Origin: Rufibacter hautae
Lineage (GTDB): Bacteria > Bacteroidota > Bacteroidia > Cytophagales > Hymenobacteraceae
Direction of reading: 5' to 3'
Length of the DNA: 64,000 nt
Assembly (NCBI RefSeq): GCF_008271695.1
Contig: NZ_VKKY01000001.1
Coordinates: forward strand, 1,544,589 to 1,608,588
In this document: positions 8,383-17,287 of the stretch, in pieces
How positions within the stretch are numbered: the stretch's first letter is position 1
How the letters are laid out: every line of letters begins with the position of its first letter
Notes under the pieces: generated by a model
What the model saw: the letters and a program-made list of their open reading frames with translations, nothing else
Told to the model about the DNA's origin: nothing
Database searches by the model: none
Made by a program: the position numbers and the translations under genes

Positions 8383-8818
8383 TAATCTAGGCCTAGATGT
8401 AGGGCAAGGCTCTTTTCCTGCCAGAATCATAAAAATGGCTGCTAAACATAATGTCGGATTTATACAAGACTCTGACACTCTCCCGGAGTACCTTTGGCGC
8501 CGAACCTTGTTAAATCATGACCGGCGGCGACACGGCCAAAGTACTAACTGAGACTGTGCTGTGGCTGGCCAAAGGTAATTATCTCAACCGGTTAGAACTT
8601 GCTTTACCCGATCATGGGTGCGGTTCCGGCTCCCACTCCCGCTCACGCTAACCTTACTACCTGCCAGAGCCCCCTCTGCTTACACAGTAAGATTCCTTCC
8701 CTACTTCTTCACCAGAAGAGCCCGTCTATTATTCTCGCCATCTTACCCGTGCCCAACCTACGCACGGCGTCTGATGCCCTATTCAGCTTTAAACTCACTT
8801 ATTTAATTAACCAACTTG
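8383..8818. other. Gene-free stretch after the AraC gene
   Basis: No convincing gene. A TACCTTTG word at 8489-8496, preceded by CCGGAG, matches the Bacteroidota -7 consensus TAnnTTTG but is over 300 bases from the next start and lacks a clear -33 box. The section 8600-8800 reads open in other frames without protein character. I see no repeat of the common family here. Confidence 0.4.
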
Positions 8819-9634
8819 ATGAAAAATTCAATACTTCTGGGGTTCTATCGTCCCATTGCATCCTTCCTCTTTCTGTTATTCTTTCTAATTGGCTGCGAAA
8901 GCCCCGAGGATGTACAACCCAGTGGCAGGTTGTCACAAGACCGGAAAGGGAACTCCTCCAACATTATCTATGGAAAAACCATGGACTTATGGGGCGGCAC
9001 GGCCCGCGTGTGGGTAGAGCGGGTACAGGGCAAACCAATTGCCATCGGGATAGAGCTGTCAGCGGAGGCGCTGGAGAACTTGCCGCATGAGGTACAGGAG
9101 ATTGTCTTGCCGTTGCCGGGCCCGCTGCATGCCACCGGATTCAAAACCGTGATGATCGGCTGGAACCCAGAAGGCCATGAGCCCGCGGGCGTGTACACCC
9201 TTCCGCACTTTGACTTCCACTTCTACATGATCACCGAAGGACAGATCCACCAGATTATGGGTGGGATAGACCAGGGCGGGTATGACCTGCAGGACAGAGG
9301 CGTCTTCCCTAATGTGTATACCTTCGGGCCGGTTCCGTTTGCCGTTCCGCACATGGGCCTGCACTGGAGTGATGTTACCTCCCCGGAGTTCTCGCCTGCC
9401 GGCTTCAGCAAGACTTTCATCTATGGATCTAACCAAAACCGGGTTACTTTCCTGGAGCCGATGATCACGCTGGCGTATCTGCAGAGCCTGTCTCCGGGCA
9501 CCTCTGTGGAAAGCCCCGTTCGTTCGCTGCTCATCCATGACAAACCAGGCTACTACCCCACTTCTTACACCATTACCCGCACCGGCGACTCTTATATCAT
9601 CGCCCTCACGGATCTGGTTTGGCGCCATAAATAG
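8819..9634 (+). CDS. Lipoprotein with TTHB210/DUF5602-like domain
   Basis: A 271-residue exported lipoprotein: hydrophobic leader and lipobox (FFLIGC, Cys near residue 26). The body contains MDLWGGTARVWVERV, LPHEVQEIVLPLP, and a histidine-rich PHFDFHFYMI motif, which I associate with the TTHB210-like (DUF5602) proteins of unknown function; the paired His residues suggest a metal or small-ligand site. The first ATG is 8819; a TTG three bases earlier is unlikely. A strong hairpin at 9651-9698 ends this gene and the convergent GH3 gene. No neighbour suggests a pathway. Lipoprotein status is clear, family assignment moderate. Confidence 0.7.
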   Translation: MKNSILLGFYRPIASFLFLLFFLIGCESPEDVQPSGRLSQDRKGNSSNIIYGKTMDLWGGTARVWVERVQGKPIAIGIELSAEALENLPHEVQEIVLPLPGPLHATGFKTVMIGWNPEGHEPAGVYTLPHFDFHFYMITEGQIHQIMGGIDQGGYDLQDRGVFPNVYTFGPVPFAVPHMGLHWSDVTSPEFSPAGFSKTFIYGSNQNRVTFLEPMITLAYLQSLSPGTSVESPVRSLLIHDKPGYYPTSYTITRTGDSYIIALTDLVWRHK

Positions 9635-9650
9635 GCCCTTTTCCGCATAA

Positions 9651-9698
9651 AAAATCCCTGCCACCTCTATCACAGGAGATAGAAGTGGCAGGGATTTT
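9651..9698. terminator. Bidirectional terminator between lipoprotein gene and bglX
   Basis: A 21-bp stem with one G-U pair, AAAATCCCTGCCAC... against ...GTGGCAGGGATTTT, with a 6-base loop. A-run before and T-run after make it work for both convergent genes (stops at 9634 and 9716). Confidence 0.9.
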
Positions 9699-9715
9699 CA
9701 TGTGACTACGTGCTG

Positions 9716-11956
9716 TTACTTCAGCTCAAAGTTCTGCTGCAGTTTGATGTTGTCTGAGGCAGTCCCGATCATCAATTGGAACTGGCCGGGCTGCGTGATC
9801 CACTCCAGGTTGTCGTTGTAGAACGATAGTTTTTCCGTATCAATGGTGAAAGTGATGGTTTTGCTTTCGCCGGGTTTCAGGGCTACTTTTTCAAAACCTT
9901 TCAATTCCTTCACTGGGCGCACGGGCTGGGCTACTACATCGCGCAGGTACAGCTGGGCCACTTCCTCGCCGGCTACTTTGCCGGTGTTGGTGAGCGTGAA
10001 CGAGGCCGTGATGGTCTCGCCTTTGCCCATGCTTGGCTTGCTCAACACCAGGTTGCTGTAGCTGAAGGTGGTGTAGCTTAACCCGTGCCCAAACGCATAC
10101 TGCGGGCTTTTCACCATGTCAATGTAGCCGGAGCGGTAATTGGTATCTTGGTCGTTCTGGCTCGGGCGGCCCGTGTTGTAGTAGTTGTAGTAGATCGGAA
10201 TCTGGCCTTCGGAGCGTGGGAACGTCATGGGCAGTTTTCCGGATGGGTTGTATTTGCCGTAGAGCACATCAGCGATGGCGTTTCCGGCCTGGCTGCCCAG
10301 CCACCAGGTGTAGGCGATGGTAGGCACGTGCTTGGCGGTCCAGTCAAACACCAGCGGTCGACCGGCCATAATGAGCACCACCACCGGTTTACCCGTGGCC
10401 TGAATGGCTTTGATGAGTTCTTCCTGCACGCCGGGCAGATGGATGTTGGCACGGCTCTTGGCCTCACCGCTCATATCGGCCTTCTCTCCTACCGCCATCA
10501 CTACTACATCGGCTTGTCTGGCCACGGCCAAAGCCTCCGCGAAACCGGCTCTGGAGGTATCCTGCACTTCGCAGCCTTTGGCGTAGAGCAGCTTGGTGTT
10601 ACCAGCCTGGTTCTGCATGCCCTCGTAGAGCGATACCAGCTTGTCTTCCTTGCCCCAATCAATAGACCAGAAACCCTGCATGTCTTTCTCAGATTTGGCC
10701 AGAGGTCCGATGACAGCCACTGATTTCAGGTCTTTGGAAAGCGGCAGTACCTGGCCTTGGTTTTTCAGGAGCACGATGCTTTTGCGGGCCACGTCGCGGG
10801 CGGCTTCCAGGTGCTCGGGTTTGTTGAGGGTTTTCTTCTCGCGTTTCTCGTCGCTGAAACGGTACGGGTCATCAAACAAGCCTAGTTCAAACTTCTTGCG
10901 CAGGATGCGGCGCACGGCATCGTTGATGAGTTCCTCCTTTACTTTTCCTTCGCGCACCAACTGGGGCAGGCTGCTGATGTAGCTGCGGCTTTCCATGTCC
11001 ATGTCGCTGCCGGCGTTCAGGGCCACCTCGGCGGCGTGCTTGTTGTCCTGCACGAAGCCGTGGGCGATCATCTCGCCGATAGAACCCCAGTCACTCACCA
11101 CGAAGCCCTGGAACTTCCACTGGTCTTTCAGGATGTCGCGCTGCAGGTAGCTGCTGCCGGTGGCCGGAATCCCATTGAGATCATTGAACGAGTTCATAAA
11201 CGTGGCCACGCCGGCATCCAGCGCGGCTTTGAACGGCGGCAGGTACACTTCATGCAACGTGCGCAGGCTCATCTCCACGCTGTTGTAATCCCGACCGCCA
11301 ATAGCAGCGCCGTAGGCCGCGAAGTGCTTCGCGCAGGCCATCACGGCATCCACGTTGCCCAGACCTTCGCCCTGGAAACCCTTCACGCGGGCTCTGGCAA
11401 TGAGCGAACCCAGGTACGGGTCTTCGCCGGCGCCTTCCATCACGCGGCCCCACCGCGGATCACGCCCGATGTCTACCATGGGTGCAAACGTCCAGTGCAA
11501 GCCTGAGGCAGCAGCCTCGGTAGCCGCAATGCGGGAACCTTGCTCAATGGCTTTCAAATCCCAGCTGGCGGCTTCGGCCAAAGGAATAGGAAAGGTCACG
11601 CGGTAGCCATGAATCACATCCTGCCCGAACAACAGCGGAATCTTAAGCCTCGACTGCATAGCCGCGTCTTGCAGCGCCCGGGTGTACTTCACACCGCGCA
11701 CGTTCAGCATGGAGCCAATCTTGCCCTGCTTTACATCGGCCACTTTGTCGCCCGAGGCGGTGATGGGTCCAGTGGCATCCTGGTCGCCGGTGTATTGGTT
11801 CAGCTGGCCTACTTTTTCCTCCAGGGTCATTTTCTGGAGCAGGTCGTTCACCCGTTGGTCTAGGTTGGCGGTGTTCACCTTGGCGGGTTTCTTCTGTGCC
11901 ATGGCACCGGAGCTGAGCAGCACCGCCAGGGCCAGAGAAGAGAGTTTTAGTTTCAT
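9716..11956 (-). CDS. bglX: Periplasmic beta-glucosidase, GH3
   Basis: A 746-residue secreted glycoside hydrolase family 3 enzyme that releases glucose from the non-reducing ends of beta-gluco-oligosaccharides. It has a signal peptide ending in GAMAQ, the GH3 N-terminal barrel (about 30-360) with PRWGRVMEGAGEDPYLG and CAKHFAAYG, the nucleophile Asp289 in FVVSDWGS, the C-terminal domain (about 390-620), and the fibronectin-III-like domain (about 655-735). Size and order match BglX. It is the last gene of the glucan locus on the minus strand. GH3 enzymes pair with GH30 endo-glucanases in the Bacteroides beta-1,6-glucan locus, so gentiobiose-type oligosaccharides are the likely substrate; this is inference. 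A common palindrome lies 28 bases upstream. Confidence 0.9.
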   Translation of the reverse strand: MKLKLSSLALAVLLSSGAMAQKKPAKVNTANLDQRVNDLLQKMTLEEKVGQLNQYTGDQDATGPITASGDKVADVKQGKIGSMLNVRGVKYTRALQDAAMQSRLKIPLLFGQDVIHGYRVTFPIPLAEAASWDLKAIEQGSRIAATEAAASGLHWTFAPMVDIGRDPRWGRVMEGAGEDPYLGSLIARARVKGFQGEGLGNVDAVMACAKHFAAYGAAIGGRDYNSVEMSLRTLHEVYLPPFKAALDAGVATFMNSFNDLNGIPATGSSYLQRDILKDQWKFQGFVVSDWGSIGEMIAHGFVQDNKHAAEVALNAGSDMDMESRSYISSLPQLVREGKVKEELINDAVRRILRKKFELGLFDDPYRFSDEKREKKTLNKPEHLEAARDVARKSIVLLKNQGQVLPLSKDLKSVAVIGPLAKSEKDMQGFWSIDWGKEDKLVSLYEGMQNQAGNTKLLYAKGCEVQDTSRAGFAEALAVARQADVVVMAVGEKADMSGEAKSRANIHLPGVQEELIKAIQATGKPVVVLIMAGRPLVFDWTAKHVPTIAYTWWLGSQAGNAIADVLYGKYNPSGKLPMTFPRSEGQIPIYYNYYNTGRPSQNDQDTNYRSGYIDMVKSPQYAFGHGLSYTTFSYSNLVLSKPSMGKGETITASFTLTNTGKVAGEEVAQLYLRDVVAQPVRPVKELKGFEKVALKPGESKTITFTIDTEKLSFYNDNLEWITQPGQFQLMIGTASDNIKLQQNFELK

Positions 11957-11983
11957 TTGTATAGTCGGGGAATAATGAGTTTT

Positions 11984-12020
11984 CGTTTTGTGGCTGTTTT
12001 CTGGAAAATGGCTCTAAAAG
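11984..12020. repeat. Common palindrome family, upstream of bglX
   Basis: CGTTTTGTGGCTGTTTTC followed by GAAAATGGCTCTAAAAG. It lies just upstream of the bglX start and 190 bases after the GH30 stop, between two genes of the same operon direction. Confidence 0.65.
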
Positions 12021-12048
12021 GACTTTTTGATACGTGTGATCAGCAGGG

Positions 12049-12090
12049 GAGAATCATCCCCTACCCCTTCAAAGGAAGACGGAATGCGTG
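12049..12090 (+). repeat. Solo end of the ACGCATTCCG MITE-like family
   Basis: ATCATCCCCTACCCC..AAGACGGAATGCGT matches the right end of the element at 58461-58630 and, in reverse, the left end at 31256. No other end is visible nearby, so this is a solo or decayed copy. Confidence 0.6.
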
Positions 12091-12117
12091 AGCTTCGCAG
12101 CTTATTAGTCAGTTACT

Positions 12118-12152
12118 ATTTAGAGGCTATATTTCTGAAAACGGCCGTAAAA
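12118..12152. repeat. Common palindrome family, weak copy
   Basis: TTTAGAGGCT, an A/T-rich centre, then GAAAACGGCCGTAAAA. It lies 60 bases beyond the stop of the GH30 gene on its transcribed side, so it may end that transcript. Confidence 0.45.
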
Positions 12153-12212
12153 AAGGCAGACGCAAGTTTGCACCTGCGTCTGTCCAAAAAAAGTAAATCC
12201 GAAGAAAATTGC

Positions 12213-13691
12213 TTACAGCACCAGCGTGGCGATGGAGTGCGGCAAGCTCTTGGCATCGGCGGCTTTGCCGTTGATCCAGAGTTTGTAGTCCAGCGGTTTG
12301 TCGGTGGTGTTGAGCACGATCACGGCTACTTTGCCGTCTGGGTTCAGGAAGGCGGTGGTTTGCAGGGCATCGCGGTTAGACGAGCTGATGATGCGCTTGG
12401 CACCCGGCTTCACGAACTTAGAGAAATGGCCCAGGTAGTAGTAGCTGTTAGTGTAGAGCACTTTGCCGTTGCGGGTATCGGCGTGGATGGGCGCGAAGCA
12501 GAAGTTGCCCACGTGATTTGGGCCGCCTTTCTCGTCCAGCACCATGTTCCAGTCGGTCCAGGCGGCGGTACCGGCGTTGAAGTCGTTCACCATGGAGTAG
12601 CCGTAGCGCTCGCCCAAGGCCCAGTCATTGATGCGGTTGAAATCGAATTTCTCGATGCAACCCTCGGTGAAGATGAGGTTGGTTTCCGGGAAGGTTTCTT
12701 TCACTTTGCGCAGGTTGTCAAACAGCATGTCAGAGCCGGTCCAGGTCTCGTACCAGTGATACCCGATGCCCCACACGTATTTAGCCGCCTCAGGGTCGTT
12801 CAGCACGGTGCTGGCGCGTTGGTAGATGAGGTCGCGGTTGTGGTCCCAGGCAATGAGTTTCTTGTCTTTCATGCCGCTTTTGTGCAACGTAGGTCCTAAA
12901 TACTCCTTGATGAAATCGCGCTCCTCTTCGCCGGTGAAGATGCAGGACTCCCAGGTCTGTTTCGCCATCGGCTCGTTCTGCACGCTCAAGCCCCAGATGG
13001 GAATGCCCGCCTGCTCATACGAGTTGATGAACTTGATGTAGTAATTCGCCCAGTTCTGACGATACTCCGGCAACAGTTTCCCGCCGCGCAGCATGGTCTT
13101 GGTGTCTTTCATCCAGGCCGGAGGGCTCCACGGGCTCACGTACATGGTCAGTTTTCCGCCCGCAGCCTGAATCGCCTGCTTGATGAACGGAATACGGTAC
13201 TGCTCATCGTGCTTCACACTGAAGGTCTTCAGCTCTTTGTCGTTGTCCTCCACGTAGGTGTACGAGCCGCTGGAGAAGTCACTGCTGTGGATGGTGGTTC
13301 TGCCCAGCGTGTACCCGATACCGTCTGTAGGGTCATAGTAGGCTTTCAGGATTTCCTGCTGCTTGTCTTTGGGCAGTTTAGCCACGGTTTCCGCGGTGGC
13401 ATCGGTGATGGCGCCGCCGATGCCCACCATCGTCTGAAAGGTCTTGCTCGGGTCCACGAACACGCACACCTGCGTCTCCATCGGTTGCCCGAAATCCTGG
13501 AAACGCGCCGTTCCGTTCTGCGACAGACGCAAATCGGTGTCTTTGGCCGTGGTGTACACCGTCACCGAGCGGTTGTCTACCTTAAAAGTATTGTTGCTGG
13601 TTTTGCTTTGGCTTGTTTTCACCTGCGAGCAGGAAAAAGCGACACCCGCGGCCAGCAAAGTAAGAGATGCTAGGGATTGTATTTTCTTCAT
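12213..13691 (-). CDS. GH30 glycoside hydrolase (lipoprotein), glucosylceramidase-like
   Basis: A 492-residue GH30 enzyme anchored as a lipoprotein (LAAGVAFSC, Cys21). The catalytic acid/base is Glu240 in WGLSVQNEP and the nucleophile Glu343 in IFTEGCIEKF, both at the expected spacing in the (beta/alpha)8 barrel; the C-terminal beta domain carries VAVIVLNTTDKP. The clan marks FQTMVGIGGAITDATA and YVSPWSPPAWMK are present. It is clearly more distant from the other two GH30 proteins of this locus than they are from each other, closer to the GH30 subfamily 1-like group, and may cut a different linkage or side chain. In context, a beta-glucan-degrading surface or periplasmic enzyme is likely. Confidence 0.88.
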   Translation of the reverse strand: MKKIQSLASLTLLAAGVAFSCSQVKTSQSKTSNNTFKVDNRSVTVYTTAKDTDLRLSQNGTARFQDFGQPMETQVCVFVDPSKTFQTMVGIGGAITDATAETVAKLPKDKQQEILKAYYDPTDGIGYTLGRTTIHSSDFSSGSYTYVEDNDKELKTFSVKHDEQYRIPFIKQAIQAAGGKLTMYVSPWSPPAWMKDTKTMLRGGKLLPEYRQNWANYYIKFINSYEQAGIPIWGLSVQNEPMAKQTWESCIFTGEEERDFIKEYLGPTLHKSGMKDKKLIAWDHNRDLIYQRASTVLNDPEAAKYVWGIGYHWYETWTGSDMLFDNLRKVKETFPETNLIFTEGCIEKFDFNRINDWALGERYGYSMVNDFNAGTAAWTDWNMVLDEKGGPNHVGNFCFAPIHADTRNGKVLYTNSYYYLGHFSKFVKPGAKRIISSSNRDALQTTAFLNPDGKVAVIVLNTTDKPLDYKLWINGKAADAKSLPHSIATLVL

Positions 13692-13828
13692 TTATGCAAT
13701 GAGTGACTGAGTGATTGAAAGATTGAGTGAATGGGATCGTACTGCTAAGGTAAGCTTGTTTTAGGCATCTTTTTCTTAAATGAAGCTGAAAACAAGTTGA
13801 CTTTAACTGTCCTCCCCTTTCTTGAAAT

Positions 13829-15262
13829 TTACCACACGTAAGTACCTACCGCGCCGGCGTTCAAGGTAGCGGCCACGGTTTTGCCTTTGTGCCGGATGTT
13901 GAACGTCTGAGCCGCATCGCTGTTGTTCAGGACTATGACAACGCGCTCGCCTTTGGGGGTTTTAAACGCCACGTTAGGCAAGTCAGTCGGTACGTTAGAG
14001 GCGATTCTCACTGAGCCGGGACGCACAAACTTAGACGCGTGCGCGATGACATAATAGGCCGGGTTACGGATGACTTTGTCTCCGTCGATGGTCAAGGCAC
14101 CTAAGCACTCGGTGCAACCGCCGGGCGTGTGGGGTTTCTGCTGCGGATCAGCGGCCAGGTTCCACTCCAATACGTTGCGGGACCAGTTGCGGGGAGCCCC
14201 GATGATCAGCTCACGCACGTGCCATTTCAGGTCGCCGGGGAACTTGCCGGGGGCACCAATCCACTGCTCGGTGAAGTACACGTTCTTGTCAGGGTGTGCA
14301 TTGTGCACCTCAGACATTGCCTCAATCTTGCCGCCGTACAGGTGGAACGCCGAGCCATTGATGTATTTCTTCGCCTCCGGATCATTCAGGATAGTGATGG
14401 GGTAATCCGGACGGTCCAGATTGTGGTCGTAGACGATGATCTTGGTTTTTATGTTCGCTTTCTGAAAAGCAGGCCCTAAATGGTTCTTCACGAAGACGGC
14501 CTGATCTGGCGCGAGCATAAGCAAACTCGGGTTGTTGCCCGGGTGCAAGGGCTCGTTTTGCACCGTGATGGCATCAATGGTGATGCCTTCTTTGGCCATT
14601 TCCTGCACGTACTTCACGAAGTACTTCGCGTAGGCATCGTACCACTCCGGCTTCAGGGAACCGCCTTTGGAGTTGTTGTTCGTCTTCATCCAGGTAGGCG
14701 GCGACCAAGGCGATCCCAGAATCATGATTTTGGGGTTAATCGCCAGAATCTCTTTCAAAACGGGAAGCAGAAAGGCACGGTCCGGCGCCAAGCTGAATTT
14801 CTCCAGGTTGGGATCAGTCTGGCCTTCGGGCAGATCATTGTAAGAGAACACCTTCTCGTCTAGGTCAGACGCCCCGATGCTCACGCGCAGGTAACTCACG
14901 CCAATGTTGTTTCCGTCCGTCCCGAAGAGCTCTTTCAGGATTTCCGCCCGCGCCGCCGGAGTCATTTTGTGCAGGTGGTACGCGCTGCCGCCGGTCAAGG
15001 TATAGCCAAAACCATCGATGGTCTGGAAGGTCTGCTGTTCATCAATGTCAATGACGGAGGAAGTGGTAGCTGCCGCATCTGAGAACGCCAAGGGCTGCGC
15101 CTGCTTCTGGAACAGCGAAGATTTATCAGCGTTGGTCAGCCATAGGTCAGCCTCATTCTTAGAGAAAAGGCCTTTGTTAGAGGTACAGCCCACCGCACCG
15201 CCCAGGCAAAGCCCACCGATGAGCAGGGTGTGCACCCACTGTTTTTTGAGGGAATGAATCAT
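13829..15262 (-). CDS. GH30 endo-beta-1,6-glucanase-like lipoprotein, copy A
   Basis: A 477-residue GH30 lipoprotein (lipobox GGAVGC, Cys26). Acid/base Glu237 in AITVQNEPLHPGNNPS and nucleophile Glu332 in VYFTEQWIGAPG; ILGSPWSPPTWMKTNNN is the usual GH30 barrel strand. It shares long identical stretches with the enzyme at 15569-17035 (for example NNPS, NAHPDKNVYFTEQW, YDHNLD, the FVRPGS C-terminal domain and a closing GTYVW), so the two are tandem duplicates. Both resemble GH30 subfamily 3, which includes endo-beta-1,6-glucanases. The leftward GH30 at 12213 follows after 137 bases. It probably cuts glucan at the cell surface before SusCD import. Confidence 0.88.
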   Translation of the reverse strand: MIHSLKKQWVHTLLIGGLCLGGAVGCTSNKGLFSKNEADLWLTNADKSSLFQKQAQPLAFSDAAATTSSVIDIDEQQTFQTIDGFGYTLTGGSAYHLHKMTPAARAEILKELFGTDGNNIGVSYLRVSIGASDLDEKVFSYNDLPEGQTDPNLEKFSLAPDRAFLLPVLKEILAINPKIMILGSPWSPPTWMKTNNNSKGGSLKPEWYDAYAKYFVKYVQEMAKEGITIDAITVQNEPLHPGNNPSLLMLAPDQAVFVKNHLGPAFQKANIKTKIIVYDHNLDRPDYPITILNDPEAKKYINGSAFHLYGGKIEAMSEVHNAHPDKNVYFTEQWIGAPGKFPGDLKWHVRELIIGAPRNWSRNVLEWNLAADPQQKPHTPGGCTECLGALTIDGDKVIRNPAYYVIAHASKFVRPGSVRIASNVPTDLPNVAFKTPKGERVVIVLNNSDAAQTFNIRHKGKTVAATLNAGAVGTYVW

Positions 15263-15340
15263 GAATAAGTATTAAAATAATGTTGACTCAGGAAAGCAGG
15301 CCTGGCAGTGGAGGTTTCAACCACTACCACTCTCCTCTTT

Positions 15341-15431
15341 TTGTCATCTTGGAAAGATCTTGAGGGCGAACAGCAATAGCGTTTGGGAAAGGGCTACCTA
15401 GCTCGCTCACAAGATCCTTTCAGGATAACAA
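15341..15431. repeat. 90-bp palindromic repeat element, copy 1
   Basis: Begins TTGTCATCTTGGAAAGATCT and ends AAGATCCTTTCAGGATAACA, so the ends are imperfect inverted repeats. A second copy is at 63198-63287 with the same ends, the same length within one base, and a matching AATAGCG in the centre. It lies between the two tandem GH30 genes. Confidence 0.8.
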
Positions 15432-15519
15432 ATGGGTGTAGGATCGCTTCAGAATATAAGTTCTACCTGAGTCTGAATTTCAAACTGTAAAACGTACTGC
15501 CTCATTGCAGCACAGAAAT

Positions 15520-15559
15520 CTGTTTCGGGGCTGCTTTCTCTAAAATAGCCCCGAAACAG
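15520..15559 (-). terminator. Palindrome-family hairpin after GH30 copy B
   Basis: A perfect 13-bp stem CTGTTTCGGGGCT / AGCCCCGAAACAG around a 14-base centre, 10 bases beyond the stop of the GH30 gene (stop at 15569, minus). Member of the common family, here in a terminator position. Confidence 0.7.
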
Positions 15560-15568
15560 GGAATAGAA

Positions 15569-17035
15569 TTACCACACGTAGGTACCTGTCGCGCCGCCTC
15601 TCAGGGTAGTGGAGACAATCTGGCCGCGGTACCGGATGTTGAAGGTCTGGTCAGCACCGGTTTCGTTCAGGACCAACAGCACCTTCTTGCCCGCCGGATT
15701 CTTGAACGCCACGTGCTGCAGCGTGTTGAACATCTCGGTGTTCTGGGCATTCAGGAGCGTGGTTTTCACCCTTATTGAGCCGGGACGCACAAATTTAGAC
15801 GCGTGCGCGATGATGTAGTAAGCCACGTTGCGGGTGGCGTTATTTCCGTTTACCGTTACGGCAGGCAGACACGTGTTACAGCCACCCTCGGTGAAAGGCC
15901 GGTTGTTCTGGTCAGCGGTCAGGTTCCACTCCAGGGCGTTCTTGCTCCAGTTACGCATGGTGCCAATGATTACGTTGGTCATGTGCCATTTCAGATCCTC
16001 AGAGAAGTTACCGGGGGCGCCTACCCATTGCTCGGTGAAGTACACGTTCTTGTCTGGGTGCGCATTGTGCACGGTGGTCATGGCCGTCACGTTGCCCGCG
16101 TACAGGTGAAACGCTGAGCCATCTACGTACTGCTTCGTGAGCGGGTCATCCATGATAGAGATTGGATACTCCGGGTGATCCAGGTTGTGGTCATACAGGA
16201 TGATCTTGGTTTCCATGTTCGTGGCGCGTAACGCCGGCCCGATGTTGTTCTTCACAAAAGACCTCTGGTCCAGCGCCGACATGAACATGCTGGGGTTGTT
16301 CCCGTCATGCAAAGGCTCGTTCTGCACCGTAATGGCGTCAATGGTGATGCCGGCCGCTTTCATGCCCTGGATGTAATTCACCAGGTACTCGGCGTAGTCA
16401 TCAAAGTATTCGAACTTCAGCGAACCGCCTTTGGGGCTATTATTCGTTTTCATCCAGGCCGGTGCCGACCACGGTGAAGCCAAGAGTTTGATGTTAGGGT
16501 TAATGGCCAGAATCTCCTTGAGTACCGGAATATAATAGGCCTGATCCGGGGCCAGGCTGAAGGCGGTGCCCATCACATCCTGGTACGAGTACACGGTGGG
16601 GCTCAGGTCAGAGGCGCCCACGTTCAGGCGCAGGTAACTCACCCCAATGGTGCCTTCCTCTTCATCTACCGCGAACAACTCTCTTAACAGATCGGCGCGG
16701 CTGGCGGCGGCCATCTGGTTGAGCACGTAGGCGCTGCCGGTGGTTAAGGTGTACCCGAAGCCATCCACGGTTTGGTAGGTCTGGGTAGTATCCAGGTCAA
16801 TGGTGAGGTTATTGTTCGTCTCGGCCTTGAAGTTCAGGGTCACGTTCTGCTTCTTGAACAACACCGATTTGTCTGGATTGGTGAGCCAGAAAGCTACCTG
16901 GCTGGTACCGTTGCCGCCTGGGGGTGGCGGGGGGGACGGAGTTGGGTCTGAGTCGCCGCCGCAGCTGGCCAAAGACCCGGCCAGTAACGCCAGCACACTC
17001 AGTTTAGATATTTTCTTTAAAAATGGATTTCCCAT
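15569..17035 (-). CDS. GH30 endo-beta-1,6-glucanase-like lipoprotein, copy B
   Basis: A 488-residue GH30 lipoprotein. The lipobox SLASC (Cys25) is followed by a flexible proline-rich linker (TPSPPPPPGG) that would hold the catalytic domain away from the outer membrane. Acid/base Glu240 in AITVQNEPLHDGNNPS and nucleophile Glu335 in VYFTEQWVGAPG. It is the paralogue of the 13829-15262 enzyme, with an extra segment near LLNAQNTEMFNTLQH in the C-terminal beta domain. The linker, absent in copy A, hints at division of labour: copy B outward on the surface, copy A closer to the membrane or in the periplasm. It is separated from susE by a terminator, so it may have its own promoter. Confidence 0.88.
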   Translation of the reverse strand: MGNPFLKKISKLSVLALLAGSLASCGGDSDPTPSPPPPPGGNGTSQVAFWLTNPDKSVLFKKQNVTLNFKAETNNNLTIDLDTTQTYQTVDGFGYTLTTGSAYVLNQMAAASRADLLRELFAVDEEEGTIGVSYLRLNVGASDLSPTVYSYQDVMGTAFSLAPDQAYYIPVLKEILAINPNIKLLASPWSAPAWMKTNNSPKGGSLKFEYFDDYAEYLVNYIQGMKAAGITIDAITVQNEPLHDGNNPSMFMSALDQRSFVKNNIGPALRATNMETKIILYDHNLDHPEYPISIMDDPLTKQYVDGSAFHLYAGNVTAMTTVHNAHPDKNVYFTEQWVGAPGNFSEDLKWHMTNVIIGTMRNWSKNALEWNLTADQNNRPFTEGGCNTCLPAVTVNGNNATRNVAYYIIAHASKFVRPGSIRVKTTLLNAQNTEMFNTLQHVAFKNPAGKKVLLVLNETGADQTFNIRYRGQIVSTTLRGGATGTYVW

Positions 17036-17171
17036 GGTTACGCTTTGAACAGGCCGGTTTACCCTAAAAAGAGAGCGGCTAAACCTGCCTCATGAAACAC
17101 ACGGCTGCGCTTGGCTAACCCTTTGCTCTGGATAGCTCGGCTCACAGCTTTTCTCATTTGCAGGCTTTAGG

Positions 17172-17209
17172 TGTTTAGAGGCTATTCTTCAAAAATCGGC
17201 CCTAAAACG
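17172..17209. repeat. Common palindrome family, between susE and GH30
   Basis: GTTTAGAGGCTATTC followed by AAAAATCGGCCCTAAAAC. Lies between the susE terminator and the start of the next minus-strand gene, in a leader or promoter position. Confidence 0.6.
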
Positions 17210-17241
17210 ACGCCAGGCATACCTGCCCCTTTTATGAAATG

Positions 17242-17284
17242 AAACGGGCGCTTCCTCCTTCTCCCGAAGGCGAAGCGCCCGTTT
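17242..17284 (-). terminator. Terminator after susE
   Basis: A perfect 13-bp stem AAACGGGCGCTTC / GAAGCGCCCGTTT with a 17-base loop, 4 bases beyond the susE stop. On the minus strand the stem is followed by a weak T-stretch. It may separate susCDE expression from the GH30 genes. Confidence 0.75.
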
Positions 17285-17287
17285 TGA

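Noticed and set aside
8599..9090. Plus-strand frame running into the TTHB210-like gene
   Set aside because: No protein character and it overlaps the well-supported lipoprotein gene in another frame.
12027..12899. Long plus-strand frame opposite GH30
   Set aside because: Shadow of the GH30 gene; its first part runs through repeat sequence.
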